Origin: Lachnospiraceae bacterium
GTDB taxonomy: Bacteria > Bacillota > Clostridia > Lachnospirales > Lachnospiraceae
Assembly (NCBI GenBank): GCA_017431345.1
Contig: JAFRLH010000007.1
Span: 1 to 64,000 of the forward strand
Length of the DNA stretch: 64,000 nucleotides
Direction: 5' to 3'
The notes under the pieces were generated by a model. The model ran no database searches. It was given only the letters and a program-made list of their open reading frames with translations, and was not told the origin of the DNA. Of this stretch, positions 49,980 through 58,781 are shown in pieces; the first letter of the stretch is position 1, and each line of letters begins with the position of its first letter. The position numbers and the translations under genes are program-made.

Positions 49980-51362
49980 TCAGTATCCTTTCAGCGGGAA
50001 GGATGCCGTTATCGTGAGGGAATGTCCGTCAGACGTTTCGGCGCTGATCTTTCCTTTGTGGGCGGAAACGATCGCCTGTGCGATAGAAAGTCCGATGCCG
50101 TATCCTCCTGTGCCGCTGTTCCGGGAGCTGTCCGTTCTGTAGAAACGGTCGAACAGATGAGGAAGCGAGGCGCGGTCGATGCTGTCACAGGTGTTGAAAA
50201 CGGCCAGGCGGGTATATTTTCCGGCTCTTGTCAGGGAAAACTTTATGGAACCGCCTTCGTTCGTATACTTGAGCGCATTATCCATGAGGATGCCGATCAG
50301 CTGGCCGACGGCCCGTTCGTCCCCGTGAAGCATCAGCGAGGGCTCAATATCCGTTTTGAAGTCAAAGCCGCGCGACAGCGCCGGTCCGTTATAGGAATCC
50401 GCTGCTTCGGCAGCCATTTCCGAGACGGGAAAATCTGTCATGACGAACGATGCAGCGGTATCCTCTTCCATACGGGAGAGAGCGATCAGATCTGCCGTAA
50501 GCTCCGACAGACGTGCGGTCTGTTTCTTGATATCCGCGATCCACTCGTTCTCTCCGTCTTCCTGTTCCATCTCCAGGACTTCGGCATCGGCATTGATGAT
50601 CGCGAGGGGCGTTTTGAGCTCGTGTCCGGCATCGGTAATGAAGCGCCGCTGCTTTTCGTAATTGTCGACGAAGGGACGAATGATCCTTCCGGAGAAGAGC
50701 AGGATCAGAAGAAAGACCGCAAGAAGTCCGGAAAACGCAATACCGATGGATGTAGCCAGGAATCGTCCGGCAGTTGCAAGCACTCTGCCGCGGTCCAGAA
50801 AGATGATGAGCGTATCGTCAGTACGTCTGTCGACCAGATAGCGGTAGCTGTCAATAAAGCCCCTTTCCTTTCCGGCGGAAAGCACTGTCCGGGCGTACTC
50901 TTCGGCTGCAGTGTCATCCACGGCTGCGATCCTGTCCAGGCCGGTGCCGGTACAGGTCCCTTCATTATTTATAGTAACAGTAAAAAACCTGGATTCAAAA
51001 GGCGTTTCTGCGGAAAATATATTTCCGTGTCCGAATCTGCGTCCGGGAAAACCGCTGCTTTTTTTCGCGCCGCCGCCCGAAGAGGATTCGCTGCTGGTAT
51101 TGCCGTCATTCTCTGACGCTGAAGAAGTCCCGTTTTTTTTCAGTCCGCGCTTTCCGGAAAGCGCATCCGGACGGTCAAAAGAGCCGGAATCCGGGAAGCT
51201 GCCGTCGTTTTCGGCAAGGAGATCCGTGATCTCGTCGGCTTCCGTCACCATCTGACGGTAGTTCATGATATTTGCCGCACCGATGATTACGGTAAGCACG
51301 ATGGCCAGGGCCAGCATGGAAACCGTGATCATGCGGAAACGCAGCCGCCGTATCATTTTCAT
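49980..51362 (-). CDS. Sensor histidine kinase
   Basis: 460 residues. A membrane segment at about 8-30, an extracellular region of about 155 residues with a Gly/Ser/Lys-rich low-complexity stretch (about 70-115), and a second membrane segment near 205-230 precede the catalytic part. The H-box is DAGHELKTPLAIINAD, with the phosphorylated His. The N-box is ILMDNALKYTNEGG and the G-box GTGGYGIGLSIAQA. It pairs with the response regulator 13 nt upstream, in the usual regulator-kinase order. The signal is unknown; nothing in the extracellular part is a known sensor fold. Confidence 0.93.
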   Translation of the reverse strand: MKMIRRLRFRMITVSMLALAIVLTVIIGAANIMNYRQMVTEADEITDLLAENDGSFPDSGSFDRPDALSGKRGLKKNGTSSASENDGNTSSESSSGGGAKKSSGFPGRRFGHGNIFSAETPFESRFFTVTINNEGTCTGTGLDRIAAVDDTAAEEYARTVLSAGKERGFIDSYRYLVDRRTDDTLIIFLDRGRVLATAGRFLATSIGIAFSGLLAVFLLILLFSGRIIRPFVDNYEKQRRFITDAGHELKTPLAIINADAEVLEMEQEDGENEWIADIKKQTARLSELTADLIALSRMEEDTAASFVMTDFPVSEMAAEAADSYNGPALSRGFDFKTDIEPSLMLHGDERAVGQLIGILMDNALKYTNEGGSIKFSLTRAGKYTRLAVFNTCDSIDRASLPHLFDRFYRTDSSRNSGTGGYGIGLSIAQAIVSAHKGKISAETSDGHSLTITASFPLKGY

Positions 51363-51375
51363 GACAGTTCCTCCG

Positions 51376-52050
51376 TTATTCTTTCATCTCCAGGGAATAT
51401 CCGGATCCGCGGGTGGCTTTGATCCGGATATCGGCATTCAGCGCGGTCAGTTTCTTCCTTAAATTAGAGATATATACCCATACGACGGAAAGCTCCGCAT
51501 CGGAATCATATCCCCAGATCTTGTCCATGAAATGTTCTGTGGAGATCAGATGCTTCGGGTTCGAGATCAGCATCTCGAACATCTGGAATTCCTTCCCGGC
51601 AAGTTTGCAGCTCCCGGATGCGGAAGAGAGTTCGTAAGTTCCCAGATCCAGCGTGATATTCCCGAACGTCAGCCTGTTCTCCGGCGCCTGATGCTGTACG
51701 CGGAGCATGGCGCGGATGCGTGCAAGCAGTTCTTTCGCGGCAAAAGGCTTGGTGAGATAATCATTTGCACCGGCGTCCAGCCCGTCGACTTTGTCGTCAA
51801 TTTCGGATTTTGCCGTCAGAAGGAGTACGGGCACCAGACTGCCCTGAGAACGGATCTTTTTTAAGACCGACAGTCCGTCCAGCTTCGGCATCATGATGTC
51901 AAGAATGATCCCGTCATATTCGCCGACGGCAAGATAATCCAGCGCTTCTTCGCCGTCATAAGCAGCGTCGACCGTGTAATTGTTTTTGGTAAGTATCGCG
52001 CAGAGCGCGCGGGAGAGCGAACGCTCGTCCTCAGCAAGCAGCAGTCTCAT
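51376..52050 (-). CDS. OmpR/PhoB-family response regulator
   Basis: 224 residues. The receiver domain (1-115) has the acidic pair in LAEDERS, the phosphorylated Asp in ILDIMMPKLDG and the Lys in LLTAKSE. The winged-helix DNA-binding domain (about 125-222) contains FQMFEMLISNPKHLIS and VWVYISNLRKKL. It is the first gene of the two-component operon. The promoter region contains the pair TTAAAGTCAGG and TTAAGG, compatible with autoregulation. Confidence 0.93.
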   Translation of the reverse strand: MRLLLAEDERSLSRALCAILTKNNYTVDAAYDGEEALDYLAVGEYDGIILDIMMPKLDGLSVLKKIRSQGSLVPVLLLTAKSEIDDKVDGLDAGANDYLTKPFAAKELLARIRAMLRVQHQAPENRLTFGNITLDLGTYELSSASGSCKLAGKEFQMFEMLISNPKHLISTEHFMDKIWGYDSDAELSVVWVYISNLRKKLTALNADIRIKATRGSGYSLEMKE

Positions 52051-52079
52051 AATTCGTCCCCTGATTTTGGATTTTCTTT

Positions 52080-52105
52080 ATCATAGCACAAAAACCTTAA
52101 CCTGA
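52080..52105 (-). promoter_or_regulatory. Probable promoter of the two-component operon
   Basis: On the minus strand an extended -10, TGCTATGAT (TATGAT at 52080-52085), lies about 35 nt before the regulator start. No good -35 is present; instead TTAAAGTCAGG and TTAAGG occur there, so activation by a bound regulator is possible. Confidence 0.4.
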
Positions 52106-52169
52106 CTTTAAAAATAGAAGTTGCTTACGGATGAAAATGCATCGTCTGATGGAAACGGGACGTTTGAAA

Positions 52170-52219
52170 ATGTGAATCTCTTAACGAGAAAAGTTCACCA
52201 ATGTGAAATAATTGTCACA
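52170..52219. promoter_or_regulatory. Cluster of TGTGA/TCACA palindromes upstream of hypF
   Basis: TTCAC-CAAT-GTGAA (52194-52207) overlaps TGTGA-8-TCACA (52202-52219), and another TGTGAA lies at about 52170. These resemble CRP/FNR-type or Rex-type operators, which often control hydrogenase genes, but spacing fits neither consensus exactly. A TATACT (52284-52289) may be the hypF -10; its -35 is poor, as expected for an activated promoter. Confidence 0.35.
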
Positions 52220-52320
52220 AACGCTGAACTGAAAATATAGAAAATCTGCAAAATCACAGTTTATTTTTTACGGAATCAATGATATACTAGCTTAGAATCT
52301 CAAAAAAACGACGGGGGTTC

Positions 52321-54630
52321 ATGATATCATTGACCGGGTTTCATATTAAGATCAGAGGGATCGTGCAGGGCGTCGGCTTTCGTCCTTTTATTCACAGGCA
52401 GGTAAAAGCTTACGAAATTAAGGGATGGATCAGAAATACTTCGTTTGGTGCGGAACTGAAGGTTGAAGGAAGAACTGATAATGTATCTGCTTTTATCAGA
52501 GATCTGCGTATCCGGAAACCGCCGCTTGCCGTGATCGAAAAAATTCACGCAGATGAATATGAACCCTGTGGATTTTCCGATTTTGAAATTATCCCTTCGT
52601 TTGCGGGAGAGGAAGCCGATACGCTGATCTCTCCGGATATCTGCACGTGTGATGACTGCCTGAAAGAATTGGCGGATCCGTCAGACCGCCGGTACCGCTA
52701 TCCGTTCATAAACTGTACGAACTGCGGTCCGAGATTTACGATCATTAAAAACGTTCCGTACGACAGGAAGAGCACGACCATGGCACCGTTTGTCATGTGC
52801 CCGGCGTGCGAAAATGAGTACACGGATATTGAGGACAGAAGATACCATGCACAGCCCGACTGCTGCCCGGCATGCGGGCCCCGGCTTTTTTACCGGAATG
52901 CAGACGGCAGCTGTATATACGATGAACCGGCCGGGGCTGCCCTGGAGGCGCTCCGGAAAGGAAAAATCATTGCAGTAAAGGGTCTTGGAGGATTTCATCT
53001 TGCCTGCCGGGCAGATACCCCGGCTTTTTCGCATATTCTCAGAGAGCGGAAGAAGAGAGACAGGAGACCTTTTGCACTGATGTGTGCGGATGCTGCAGCG
53101 GTCAGGAAGATCTGCCTGCTGTCCGAAGAAGAGGAGCAGCTGCTTTCATCCCCTGCCAGACCGATCGTGCTGCTGCGGAAAAGAGAGAAAGCATCCTTCT
53201 CACATATCAGTGAGAATGACAGGATCGGGATCATGCTCCCGTATACCCCGGTGCATTTCCTGCTGTTTTCGGAAGAGATAAAAACGCTTGTGATGACTAG
53301 CGCGAACCTTTCCGACAGGCCTGTCATCTATAAAAATGAAGAAGCCCTGACGGAACTGTCCGGCATCTGCGACGGTTTTCTGATGCACGACCGGGAAATC
53401 GAGGTAAGATGCGATGATTCGGTAATGTGGCCGGAGGACGGCGGCTATTTCATGAGAAGGTCGAGAGGATATGCTCCCTATCCGGTCACGCTGGAGAGCC
53501 CCGTACCGATGATACTGGCCTGCGGGGCCGAGCAGAAAGCGACTTTTTCGCTGAGCAAGAAAGAGCATGTGTTCCCTTCCCAGCATATCGGCGATCTGAA
53601 AAATATTGAATCGTATGAGAATTTCAGACAGCAGATCGTGCACTTTGAAAAACTGTTTTCCATTAAGCCCGAAGTGATCGCATGCGATCTGCATCCGGAT
53701 TATCTGTCTTCCGTGTACGCGGAAGAACGCAGCGCAGCGGAAGGGATCCCGCTTGTCAGGGTGCAGCACCATCACGCGCATATGGTGTCCTGTATGACAG
53801 ATAATGACCTGACAGATCCCGTGATCGGGATCATCTGGGACGGTACCGGGCTTGGAGAAGACGGCACTGTCTGGGGAGGAGAATTCCTGGCCGGCGATGC
53901 TGCCGGCTATGAACGGTACGGAAGCATCAGACCGGTGAAGCTGCCCGGCGGCGACAGGGCTGTCAAAGAGATCTGGCGCGTTGGACTGTCACTGCTGGAG
54001 GATGCTTTTGCACAGGACGGTGATGCAGGAATTTGTGAAGCGGTCAGGAACCGGATCACGGAAGATGCGGCCGTGCCTGAAACAGGGGCCGGCATCGTCC
54101 GGAAAATGCTTGCCGCAGATGTGAACTGTCCGCCGTCTTCCGGTATGGGAAGGCTGTTCGATGGCGTGAGCGCGATCCTGGGAATCTGCCGGTCGGCGGA
54201 TTATGAAGGGGAAGGCGCGATCCTGCTGGAAGCAGCAGCGGAAGAAGGCTGCGTGCCGGAGTATGAGGCAGGTTTTTACGAAGAAGAAAACGGCGTAAGA
54301 AGATTCGACTGGAGACCGATGATCCGGGAACTTGCTTCGGACATTCTCGCAGATGTACCGGTTTCGTTATGCGCGGCAAAGTTCATGAACACACTGACAG
54401 CAGCTGCTGCAGATCAGTGTATTTATATAAGAAGAAAGACCGGTCTGGATGCGGTCGTCCTGTCGGGCGGGACCTTCCAGAATATGTACCTGCTGAAAGC
54501 AGTGACAGAGGCACTGCGGGCGGAAGGGTTTACGGTTTACCATCATCACAGGGTAAGCACAAATGATGAAGGACTCAGCCTCGGTCAGCTGATGATCGCT
54601 GAGAGGCAGAGGAGAGAGAACAGGGAATGA
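52321..54630 (+). CDS. hypF: Hydrogenase maturation carbamoyltransferase HypF
   Basis: 769 residues. HypF makes the thiocarbamate that becomes the CN ligands of the [NiFe] site. It has the N-terminal acylphosphatase-like domain with GIVQGVGFRPFIH (about residues 12-24), two zinc-finger sets (CTCDDC about 103, CTNCGP, CPACENEY, CCPACGP), the YrdC-like domain with KGLGGFHLACRA (about 220) and the Kae1-like domain with VQHHHAHMVSC (about 481), which holds metal-binding His. The C-terminal VVLSGGTFQN is also typical. Length is normal. The start has GGGGGT upstream. First of four hyp genes in one direction. Confidence 0.97.
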   Translation: MISLTGFHIKIRGIVQGVGFRPFIHRQVKAYEIKGWIRNTSFGAELKVEGRTDNVSAFIRDLRIRKPPLAVIEKIHADEYEPCGFSDFEIIPSFAGEEADTLISPDICTCDDCLKELADPSDRRYRYPFINCTNCGPRFTIIKNVPYDRKSTTMAPFVMCPACENEYTDIEDRRYHAQPDCCPACGPRLFYRNADGSCIYDEPAGAALEALRKGKIIAVKGLGGFHLACRADTPAFSHILRERKKRDRRPFALMCADAAAVRKICLLSEEEEQLLSSPARPIVLLRKREKASFSHISENDRIGIMLPYTPVHFLLFSEEIKTLVMTSANLSDRPVIYKNEEALTELSGICDGFLMHDREIEVRCDDSVMWPEDGGYFMRRSRGYAPYPVTLESPVPMILACGAEQKATFSLSKKEHVFPSQHIGDLKNIESYENFRQQIVHFEKLFSIKPEVIACDLHPDYLSSVYAEERSAAEGIPLVRVQHHHAHMVSCMTDNDLTDPVIGIIWDGTGLGEDGTVWGGEFLAGDAAGYERYGSIRPVKLPGGDRAVKEIWRVGLSLLEDAFAQDGDAGICEAVRNRITEDAAVPETGAGIVRKMLAADVNCPPSSGMGRLFDGVSAILGICRSADYEGEGAILLEAAAEEGCVPEYEAGFYEEENGVRRFDWRPMIRELASDILADVPVSLCAAKFMNTLTAAAADQCIYIRRKTGLDAVVLSGGTFQNMYLLKAVTEALRAEGFTVYHHHRVSTNDEGLSLGQLMIAERQRRENRE

Positions 54631-54685
54631 CTGCAGGATCAGGCTGCAGCAGCCGCGCCCGGCGCGGCAGATCGGAGAACAGGAT

Positions 54686-54910
54686 ATGTGTCTGGCGGTA
54701 CCGCTTAAGATAGAAACCATAGACGGAGATGAAGCAGTCGCAGAGAGAGACGGCGTGAGACGCCGCATAAAGATCAATCTGCTGAAGGACCCGAAGGTCG
54801 GTGACAATGTGATGGTCCATGCAGGATTCGCGATCGAAAAGATCAGCGACGAACAGGCGCAGGCAGATCTGGAGGCTTTCCGGGAACTGCAGGAGGCGCT
54901 TTATGGCTGA
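54686..54910 (+). CDS. hypC: Hydrogenase maturation chaperone HypC
   Basis: 74 residues. The obligatory N-terminal MCLAVP supplies Cys2, which binds the Fe(CN)2CO unit with HypD. The family motif VGDNVMVHAGFAIEKI lies at about 39-54. It carries iron from HypD to the large subunit. Its last codons overlap the hypD start by 8 nt, implying coupled translation. The 55-nt gap from hypF is GC-rich and holds a ribosome binding site (GGAGAACAGG). Confidence 0.96.
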   Translation: MCLAVPLKIETIDGDEAVAERDGVRRRIKINLLKDPKVGDNVMVHAGFAIEKISDEQAQADLEAFRELQEALYG

Positions 54911-55928
54911 GAAAGTCATTCGTCTGATGGAAGTGTGCGGATCGCATACAATGGCGATTGCGAAAGCCGGCATCAAGGGAATGCTCCCGCCTTCCGTGAA
55001 GCTGCTCTCGGGACCGGGATGCCCGGTGTGCGTGACTGCGCAGGAGACGATCGATAAAGCGCTGGCGCTGACAGATCTTCCGGATATGATCCTGACTACC
55101 TACGGAGATATGATCCGGGTGCCCGGCAGCAGGCGGGGCGACAATCTGGCGGCAAGAAAAGCAGCGGGTGCAGATGTGCGGATCGTTTATTCTCCAATGG
55201 ATGCCGTACAGACCGCAGCAGAGAATCCGGATAAACAGGTGGTCTTCCTGGGCGTCGGATTTGAAACGTCAGCCCCGGGAACAGCGTCGGCCATCGCGGC
55301 GGCGCAGGATGCGGGACTTGAGAACTTCAGCGTTCTTTCCATGCTGAAGCTGCTGGAACCGTCGGTCAGGGCACTGGCGGCGGATCCGGAATTCAATATC
55401 GACGGATTCATCTGTCCGGGCCATGTGGCCGTGATCATCGGCGAAGAGGGGATGAAGTTCTTTGAAGAACTTGGTTTCCCGGGCGTGATCACGGGATTTA
55501 AAACAGCCGATATCCTGAAGGGGATCGCGATGCTGATCCGGCAGATCAAAGACGGGACGGCGATCCTGCAGAATGAATATACTTCCGTTGTCAGACCGGA
55601 GGGAAATCCGGTCGCGAGAGAAGAGATCGAAAGAGTCTTTGAAAAGAGGACAGACCTCTGGAGAGGGCTCGGAGAGATCCCGGAGAGCGGACTCGGGATC
55701 AGGGAGGCGTTCGCAAAGTTCGACGCGGAACGCAGATTTGCGGTCAGTTCCGGAATGTCCCGCGAGAGGCCCGGATGCAGATGCGGCGACGTGATCAGAG
55801 GAAAGCTCGATCCGAAGGAATGTCCGCTTTTCGGAAAGGTGTGCGTGCCGGAAGAGCCGGAAGGACCGTGCATGGTGTCCTCCGAGGGGGCATGCGCGGC
55901 GGCGTATAAATACAGAGGGATCATTTGA
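54903..55928 (+). CDS. hypD: Hydrogenase maturation protein HypD
   Basis: 341 residues. HypD is the iron-sulfur protein on which Fe, CN and CO are assembled together with HypC. Visible: LMEVCGSHTMAIAKAGI at the N-terminus, GPGCPVCVT (about 43-51), GFETSAPGTA (about 123), PGHVAVIIG, and a C-terminal Cys set for the [4Fe-4S] cluster (CRCGDVI and CPLFGKVC). Start at MAEKVIR, overlapping hypC; the longer frame from 54819 is not used. Confidence 0.96.
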   Translation: MAEKVIRLMEVCGSHTMAIAKAGIKGMLPPSVKLLSGPGCPVCVTAQETIDKALALTDLPDMILTTYGDMIRVPGSRRGDNLAARKAAGADVRIVYSPMDAVQTAAENPDKQVVFLGVGFETSAPGTASAIAAAQDAGLENFSVLSMLKLLEPSVRALAADPEFNIDGFICPGHVAVIIGEEGMKFFEELGFPGVITGFKTADILKGIAMLIRQIKDGTAILQNEYTSVVRPEGNPVAREEIERVFEKRTDLWRGLGEIPESGLGIREAFAKFDAERRFAVSSGMSRERPGCRCGDVIRGKLDPKECPLFGKVCVPEEPEGPCMVSSEGACAAAYKYRGII

Positions 55929-55930
55929 AG

Positions 55931-56932
55931 ATGGAAGAATTTGTAACGCTCGACTACGGCAGCGGCGGCGGAAAGACAGCAAAGCTCATTTCCGAAATGA
56001 TCGTGCCGCTGTTCTCCAATGAAGCGCTGAACGAGCTGTCGGACGGCGCCGTGGTCGACGGAGCGGACAAAATTGTCATGTCTACGGACAGCTTCGTGGT
56101 AAGCCCGGTATTCTTTCCGGGAGGAGATATCGGAAAGCTTTCCGTGTGCGGCACCGTAAATGACGTCAGCATGGCAGGAGGAGAGATAAAGTATCTGAGC
56201 CTGGCCTGCATCCTGGAAGAAGGATTCCCGTTCGCGGATGTAAAAAAGATCCTGGATTCGATTCAGAGAACCGCCGGGGAAGCCGGGGTAATGGTCGTGA
56301 CGGGCGATACAAAGGTCGTCGAACGCGGCCGCGGCGACGGGATCTATATCAATACCACCGGCGTGGGCGTGCTGAAGACCCCCGGCCTTTCTGTAAAGAA
56401 TCTCAGAGCCGGAGATAAGATCATCGTTTCCGGACCGGTCGGAGGCCACGGAACGGCGATCATGCTCGCGCGGAATGCAAATCTCGTGGAAGCAGACGTG
56501 AAGAGTGACTGCGCGCCGTTAAAAAGGATGGCGCTGGCGCTCGGCGAACTGGGAAAGGATCTGAGAGTTATGAGGGATCCGACCAGGGGCGGACTGGCGA
56601 CCACACTGAACGAATTTATTGAAGATTCGGAATGCGGGATCGAACTGAAGGAAGATGCGATCCCGGTAAGACCGGCAGTGAACACTGTGTGCGATATGCT
56701 GGGACTGGATCCACTGTATCTGGCGTGCGAAGGCAGGATGATCTGCGTGACGGCGCCAGAGGCGGAGGAAAGGGCACTGGAGATATTGCGGAGCTTTCCG
56801 GAAGGAGAAGGCGCGGTGACGATCGGGGAAGTGACATCTTCGCATCCCGGTACGCTGGTGATCCGGACGGCACTCGGGACCGGCAGGATCGCGAATAAGC
56901 TGGCCGGAGACCAGCTTCCCAGAATCTGTTGA
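55931..56932 (+). CDS. hypE: Hydrogenase maturation protein HypE
   Basis: About 333 residues of the PurM-like family. HypE dehydrates the thiocarboxamide on its C-terminal Cys to thiocyanate. The N-terminus reads VTLDYGSGGGKTAKLI. DGADKIVMSTDSFVVSPVFF follows, then GTVNDVSMAGG and DPTRGGLATTLNE. It ends PRIC, the carrier Cys being the last residue. ATG 55931 is taken as start; an upstream TTG at 55925 overlaps the hypD stop and is an alternative. No hypB follows; the next gene comes after 364 bp of repeat-containing DNA. Confidence 0.95.
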   Translation: MEEFVTLDYGSGGGKTAKLISEMIVPLFSNEALNELSDGAVVDGADKIVMSTDSFVVSPVFFPGGDIGKLSVCGTVNDVSMAGGEIKYLSLACILEEGFPFADVKKILDSIQRTAGEAGVMVVTGDTKVVERGRGDGIYINTTGVGVLKTPGLSVKNLRAGDKIIVSGPVGGHGTAIMLARNANLVEADVKSDCAPLKRMALALGELGKDLRVMRDPTRGGLATTLNEFIEDSECGIELKEDAIPVRPAVNTVCDMLGLDPLYLACEGRMICVTAPEAEERALEILRSFPEGEGAVTIGEVTSSHPGTLVIRTALGTGRIANKLAGDQLPRIC

Positions 56933-56959
56933 ACTGTGAGATGAGTAAGGCACAGCAGG

Positions 56960-57107
56960 CTTTCTCCGCCGGGACTGTGTGTGAAGAGCGACAGATTCGG
57001 GCGAAATTGCCGACGGAGGGCAAACGCGTCCTTTGTTTGACCGGAGGAGTGCAGATATTTCGTCCCGCAATCGAAGCAATCTGAGGACCCTGTGCCGGCG
57101 GAGAAAG
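56960..57107. repeat. Dispersed structured inverted-repeat element, copy 2
   Basis: Outer arms CTTTCTCCGCCGG (56960-56972) and CCGGCGGAGAAAG (57095-57107) are perfect inverse copies. Read on the minus strand it contains the same boxes in the same order as copy 1 (7579-7750): GATTGCTTCG, ACGAAATATCTGCAC, CAATTTCGCC and CTGTCGCTCT. The stem between boxes is ATTGCGGG/CCCGAAT here but CTCGCGG/CCGTGAG in copy 1, so pairing is kept by changes on both sides. It sits between hypE and the hydrogenase operon. Confidence 0.8.
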
Positions 57108-57296
57108 ATGATGGGCCGGGACAGAGAGCATCCCGCCTGGATAATTCAGTAAAACCGAAGACTGCAGGGCGAAGATCCTTCGTCGCTGCGCTCCTCAGGA
57201 TGACAGGAACCGGAGAGTTGCGCAGGAAACATTATCACTTACGGAATAAATTATATTTATATAAATATTCAATCTTACTACATAGAAGGAGGAGAG
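57108..57296 (+). other. Intergenic region upstream of the hydrogenase operon
   Basis: About 190 bp. The left part holds a short hairpin repeat (57174-57205, entered separately). The right part (57230-57285) is very AT-rich (TTATATTTATATAAATATTC) and probably contains the operon promoter, though no clear -35/-10 pair could be fixed. GAAGGAGGAGAG directly before 57297 is a strong ribosome binding site. Confidence 0.5.
57174..57205. repeat. Short GATCCTTCG...AGGATGACA hairpin repeat
   Basis: GATCCTTCGTCGC, then TGCGCTCC, then TCAGGATGACA, with TCCT/AGGA pairing. Short sequences of this form recur in intergenic DNA of many gut bacteria as far as I recall; only one copy is in this window. Function is unknown. 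Confidence 0.45.
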
Positions 57297-57680
57297 ATGC
57301 AGTATTATAAAAAAATACCCATCACAAAGGATCAGATCGTCCCGACCGCAGAACGCATGCGCAAGGACGGCGTGATCCTGGCCATGATCCATGGCTATCT
57401 TACGGAAGACGGCAAACCGAACATCTCCTATGAATACATGCTCGGCGACACCATCGAATCCTACACCATCGAAGGTGAAAATGAGGTACCTTCCATTGCT
57501 CCCATCTATTCCAAAGCCGCTGAATGGCCGGAGCGGGAGATCAACGAGCTCATCGGCGTCACCTTTACCGGGCTTGACGTCTCACAGCGTCTCTTCCTTC
57601 CGGAATCCATGCTTTCCGGGCAGGGCCAGATCTTCGTCACGCCCATGGAAGAACTCATCAAGAACACACAAAAACACTAA
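57297..57680 (+). CDS. mbhK: Hydrogenase subunit, NADH dehydrogenase 30 kDa (NuoC)-like
   Basis: 127 residues, the short form of the complex I 30-kDa subunit found in group 4 hydrogenases (MbhK, EchD). It has PSIAPIYSKAAEWPEREINELIGVTFTGL, where the family motif lies. It packs against the large subunit on the cytoplasmic side. It stands 18 nt before the large-subunit gene. The strong ribosome binding site marks it as the likely first gene of the operon. Confidence 0.88.
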   Translation: MQYYKKIPITKDQIVPTAERMRKDGVILAMIHGYLTEDGKPNISYEYMLGDTIESYTIEGENEVPSIAPIYSKAAEWPEREINELIGVTFTGLDVSQRLFLPESMLSGQGQIFVTPMEELIKNTQKH

Positions 57681-57698
57681 AGAAGGAGGATAAAAGAC

Positions 57699-58781
57699 GT
57701 GGGTTATATTGTTCCTATCGGGCCGTATCATCCTTCGCTCGAAGAGCCGGTGCATGCAAGGCTCTATACGGAGGGTGAACTGATCAAGGACGCGGAGATC
57801 TTCATCGGTTACAACCACCGCGGAATCGAGAAGCTGGCCATGCAAAAGAACATCATCCAGACACTCGTAATGGTCGAACGCGTATGCGGGATCTGCTCCC
57901 ACTCCCACGCCATGACATTTGCCATGGCGGTCGAGAATGCCGGCGGCCTCAAGCCGACCAAGAAGGGCGAATACATGCGCGTCATCACCGCGGAGCTGGA
58001 GAGACTGCATTCCCATTATCTGTGGCTCGGCATCGCGCTGCACATCATCGGCCACGACAGTCTGTTCATGCATTCATGGGACGACCGTGAAGCGATCATG
58101 GACATCCTGGAGGATCTCACCGGCAACCGTGTCAATTACGGTATGGTGACGATCGGCGGCGCAAGACGCGACATTTCCGCCGAGCAGGCGCACAGAACGC
58201 TCGAGATGCTCGACAAGATCGAGGAATCCAACAAAGTGCTGTGCGACTTCCTGTTAAATGACAAGACCGTGGCGCTCCGTACCCAGGGCGTGGGCATCAT
58301 GACAACAGAAGAAGCGATAGAACTCGGTGCGATCGGACCGCATGCAAGAGCTTCGAACGTGCCGATCGACGTAAGGATCGACTCGCCGTATTCCAGCTAT
58401 GACGATTTCGATTTCCAGAAATGCGTATGGCCGAGCGGCGATGTATTCGCCAGAGTGGTAGTCAGAGTGCTCGAGAACTTCGAGAGCATCAAGATCATCC
58501 GCCAGGCACTGGATTCCATGCCGTCCGGACCGATCAACAAGGGAAATACGATCCCTGTTGTAAAGGCCGGTGAATATATGAACATGCATGAAGCGCCCAG
58601 AGGTCAGCTGAGCTATAAGGTGGTCACGAACGGTACTGACAAAGTACACCGCGTAAGCATCCATGTTCCCACCTTCAAAAATGCTCCGACCATTCCGACC
58701 ATGCTCAGAGGAAACTCTGTAGCCGACGCCGGACTGATCATAGCCAGCATCGATCCCTGCTTCTCATGTATGGACAGATAA
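57699..58781 (+). CDS. mbhL: [NiFe] hydrogenase large subunit, group 4 (Mbh/Ech type)
   Basis: 360 residues, starting with GTG after GAAGGAGG. Both Ni-binding Cys pairs are present: CGICSHSH (about residue 65) and DPCFSC at the very C-terminus. True complex I NuoD has lost these, so this is a hydrogenase. The chain ends CMDR, three residues beyond the last Cys. There is thus no C-terminal extension to be cut by a maturation protease, as reported for EchE-type subunits. HRGIEKLAMQKN and LERLHSHYLWLG are also typical. With the small subunit (not in view) it forms H2 from protons and ferredoxin electrons. Confidence 0.95.
   Translation: MGYIVPIGPYHPSLEEPVHARLYTEGELIKDAEIFIGYNHRGIEKLAMQKNIIQTLVMVERVCGICSHSHAMTFAMAVENAGGLKPTKKGEYMRVITAELERLHSHYLWLGIALHIIGHDSLFMHSWDDREAIMDILEDLTGNRVNYGMVTIGGARRDISAEQAHRTLEMLDKIEESNKVLCDFLLNDKTVALRTQGVGIMTTEEAIELGAIGPHARASNVPIDVRIDSPYSSYDDFDFQKCVWPSGDVFARVVVRVLENFESIKIIRQALDSMPSGPINKGNTIPVVKAGEYMNMHEAPRGQLSYKVVTNGTDKVHRVSIHVPTFKNAPTIPTMLRGNSVADAGLIIASIDPCFSCMDR

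Noticed and set aside
50000-51116. Plus-strand frame opposite the histidine kinase
   Set aside because: Antisense to complete H-, N- and G-boxes; no start signals.
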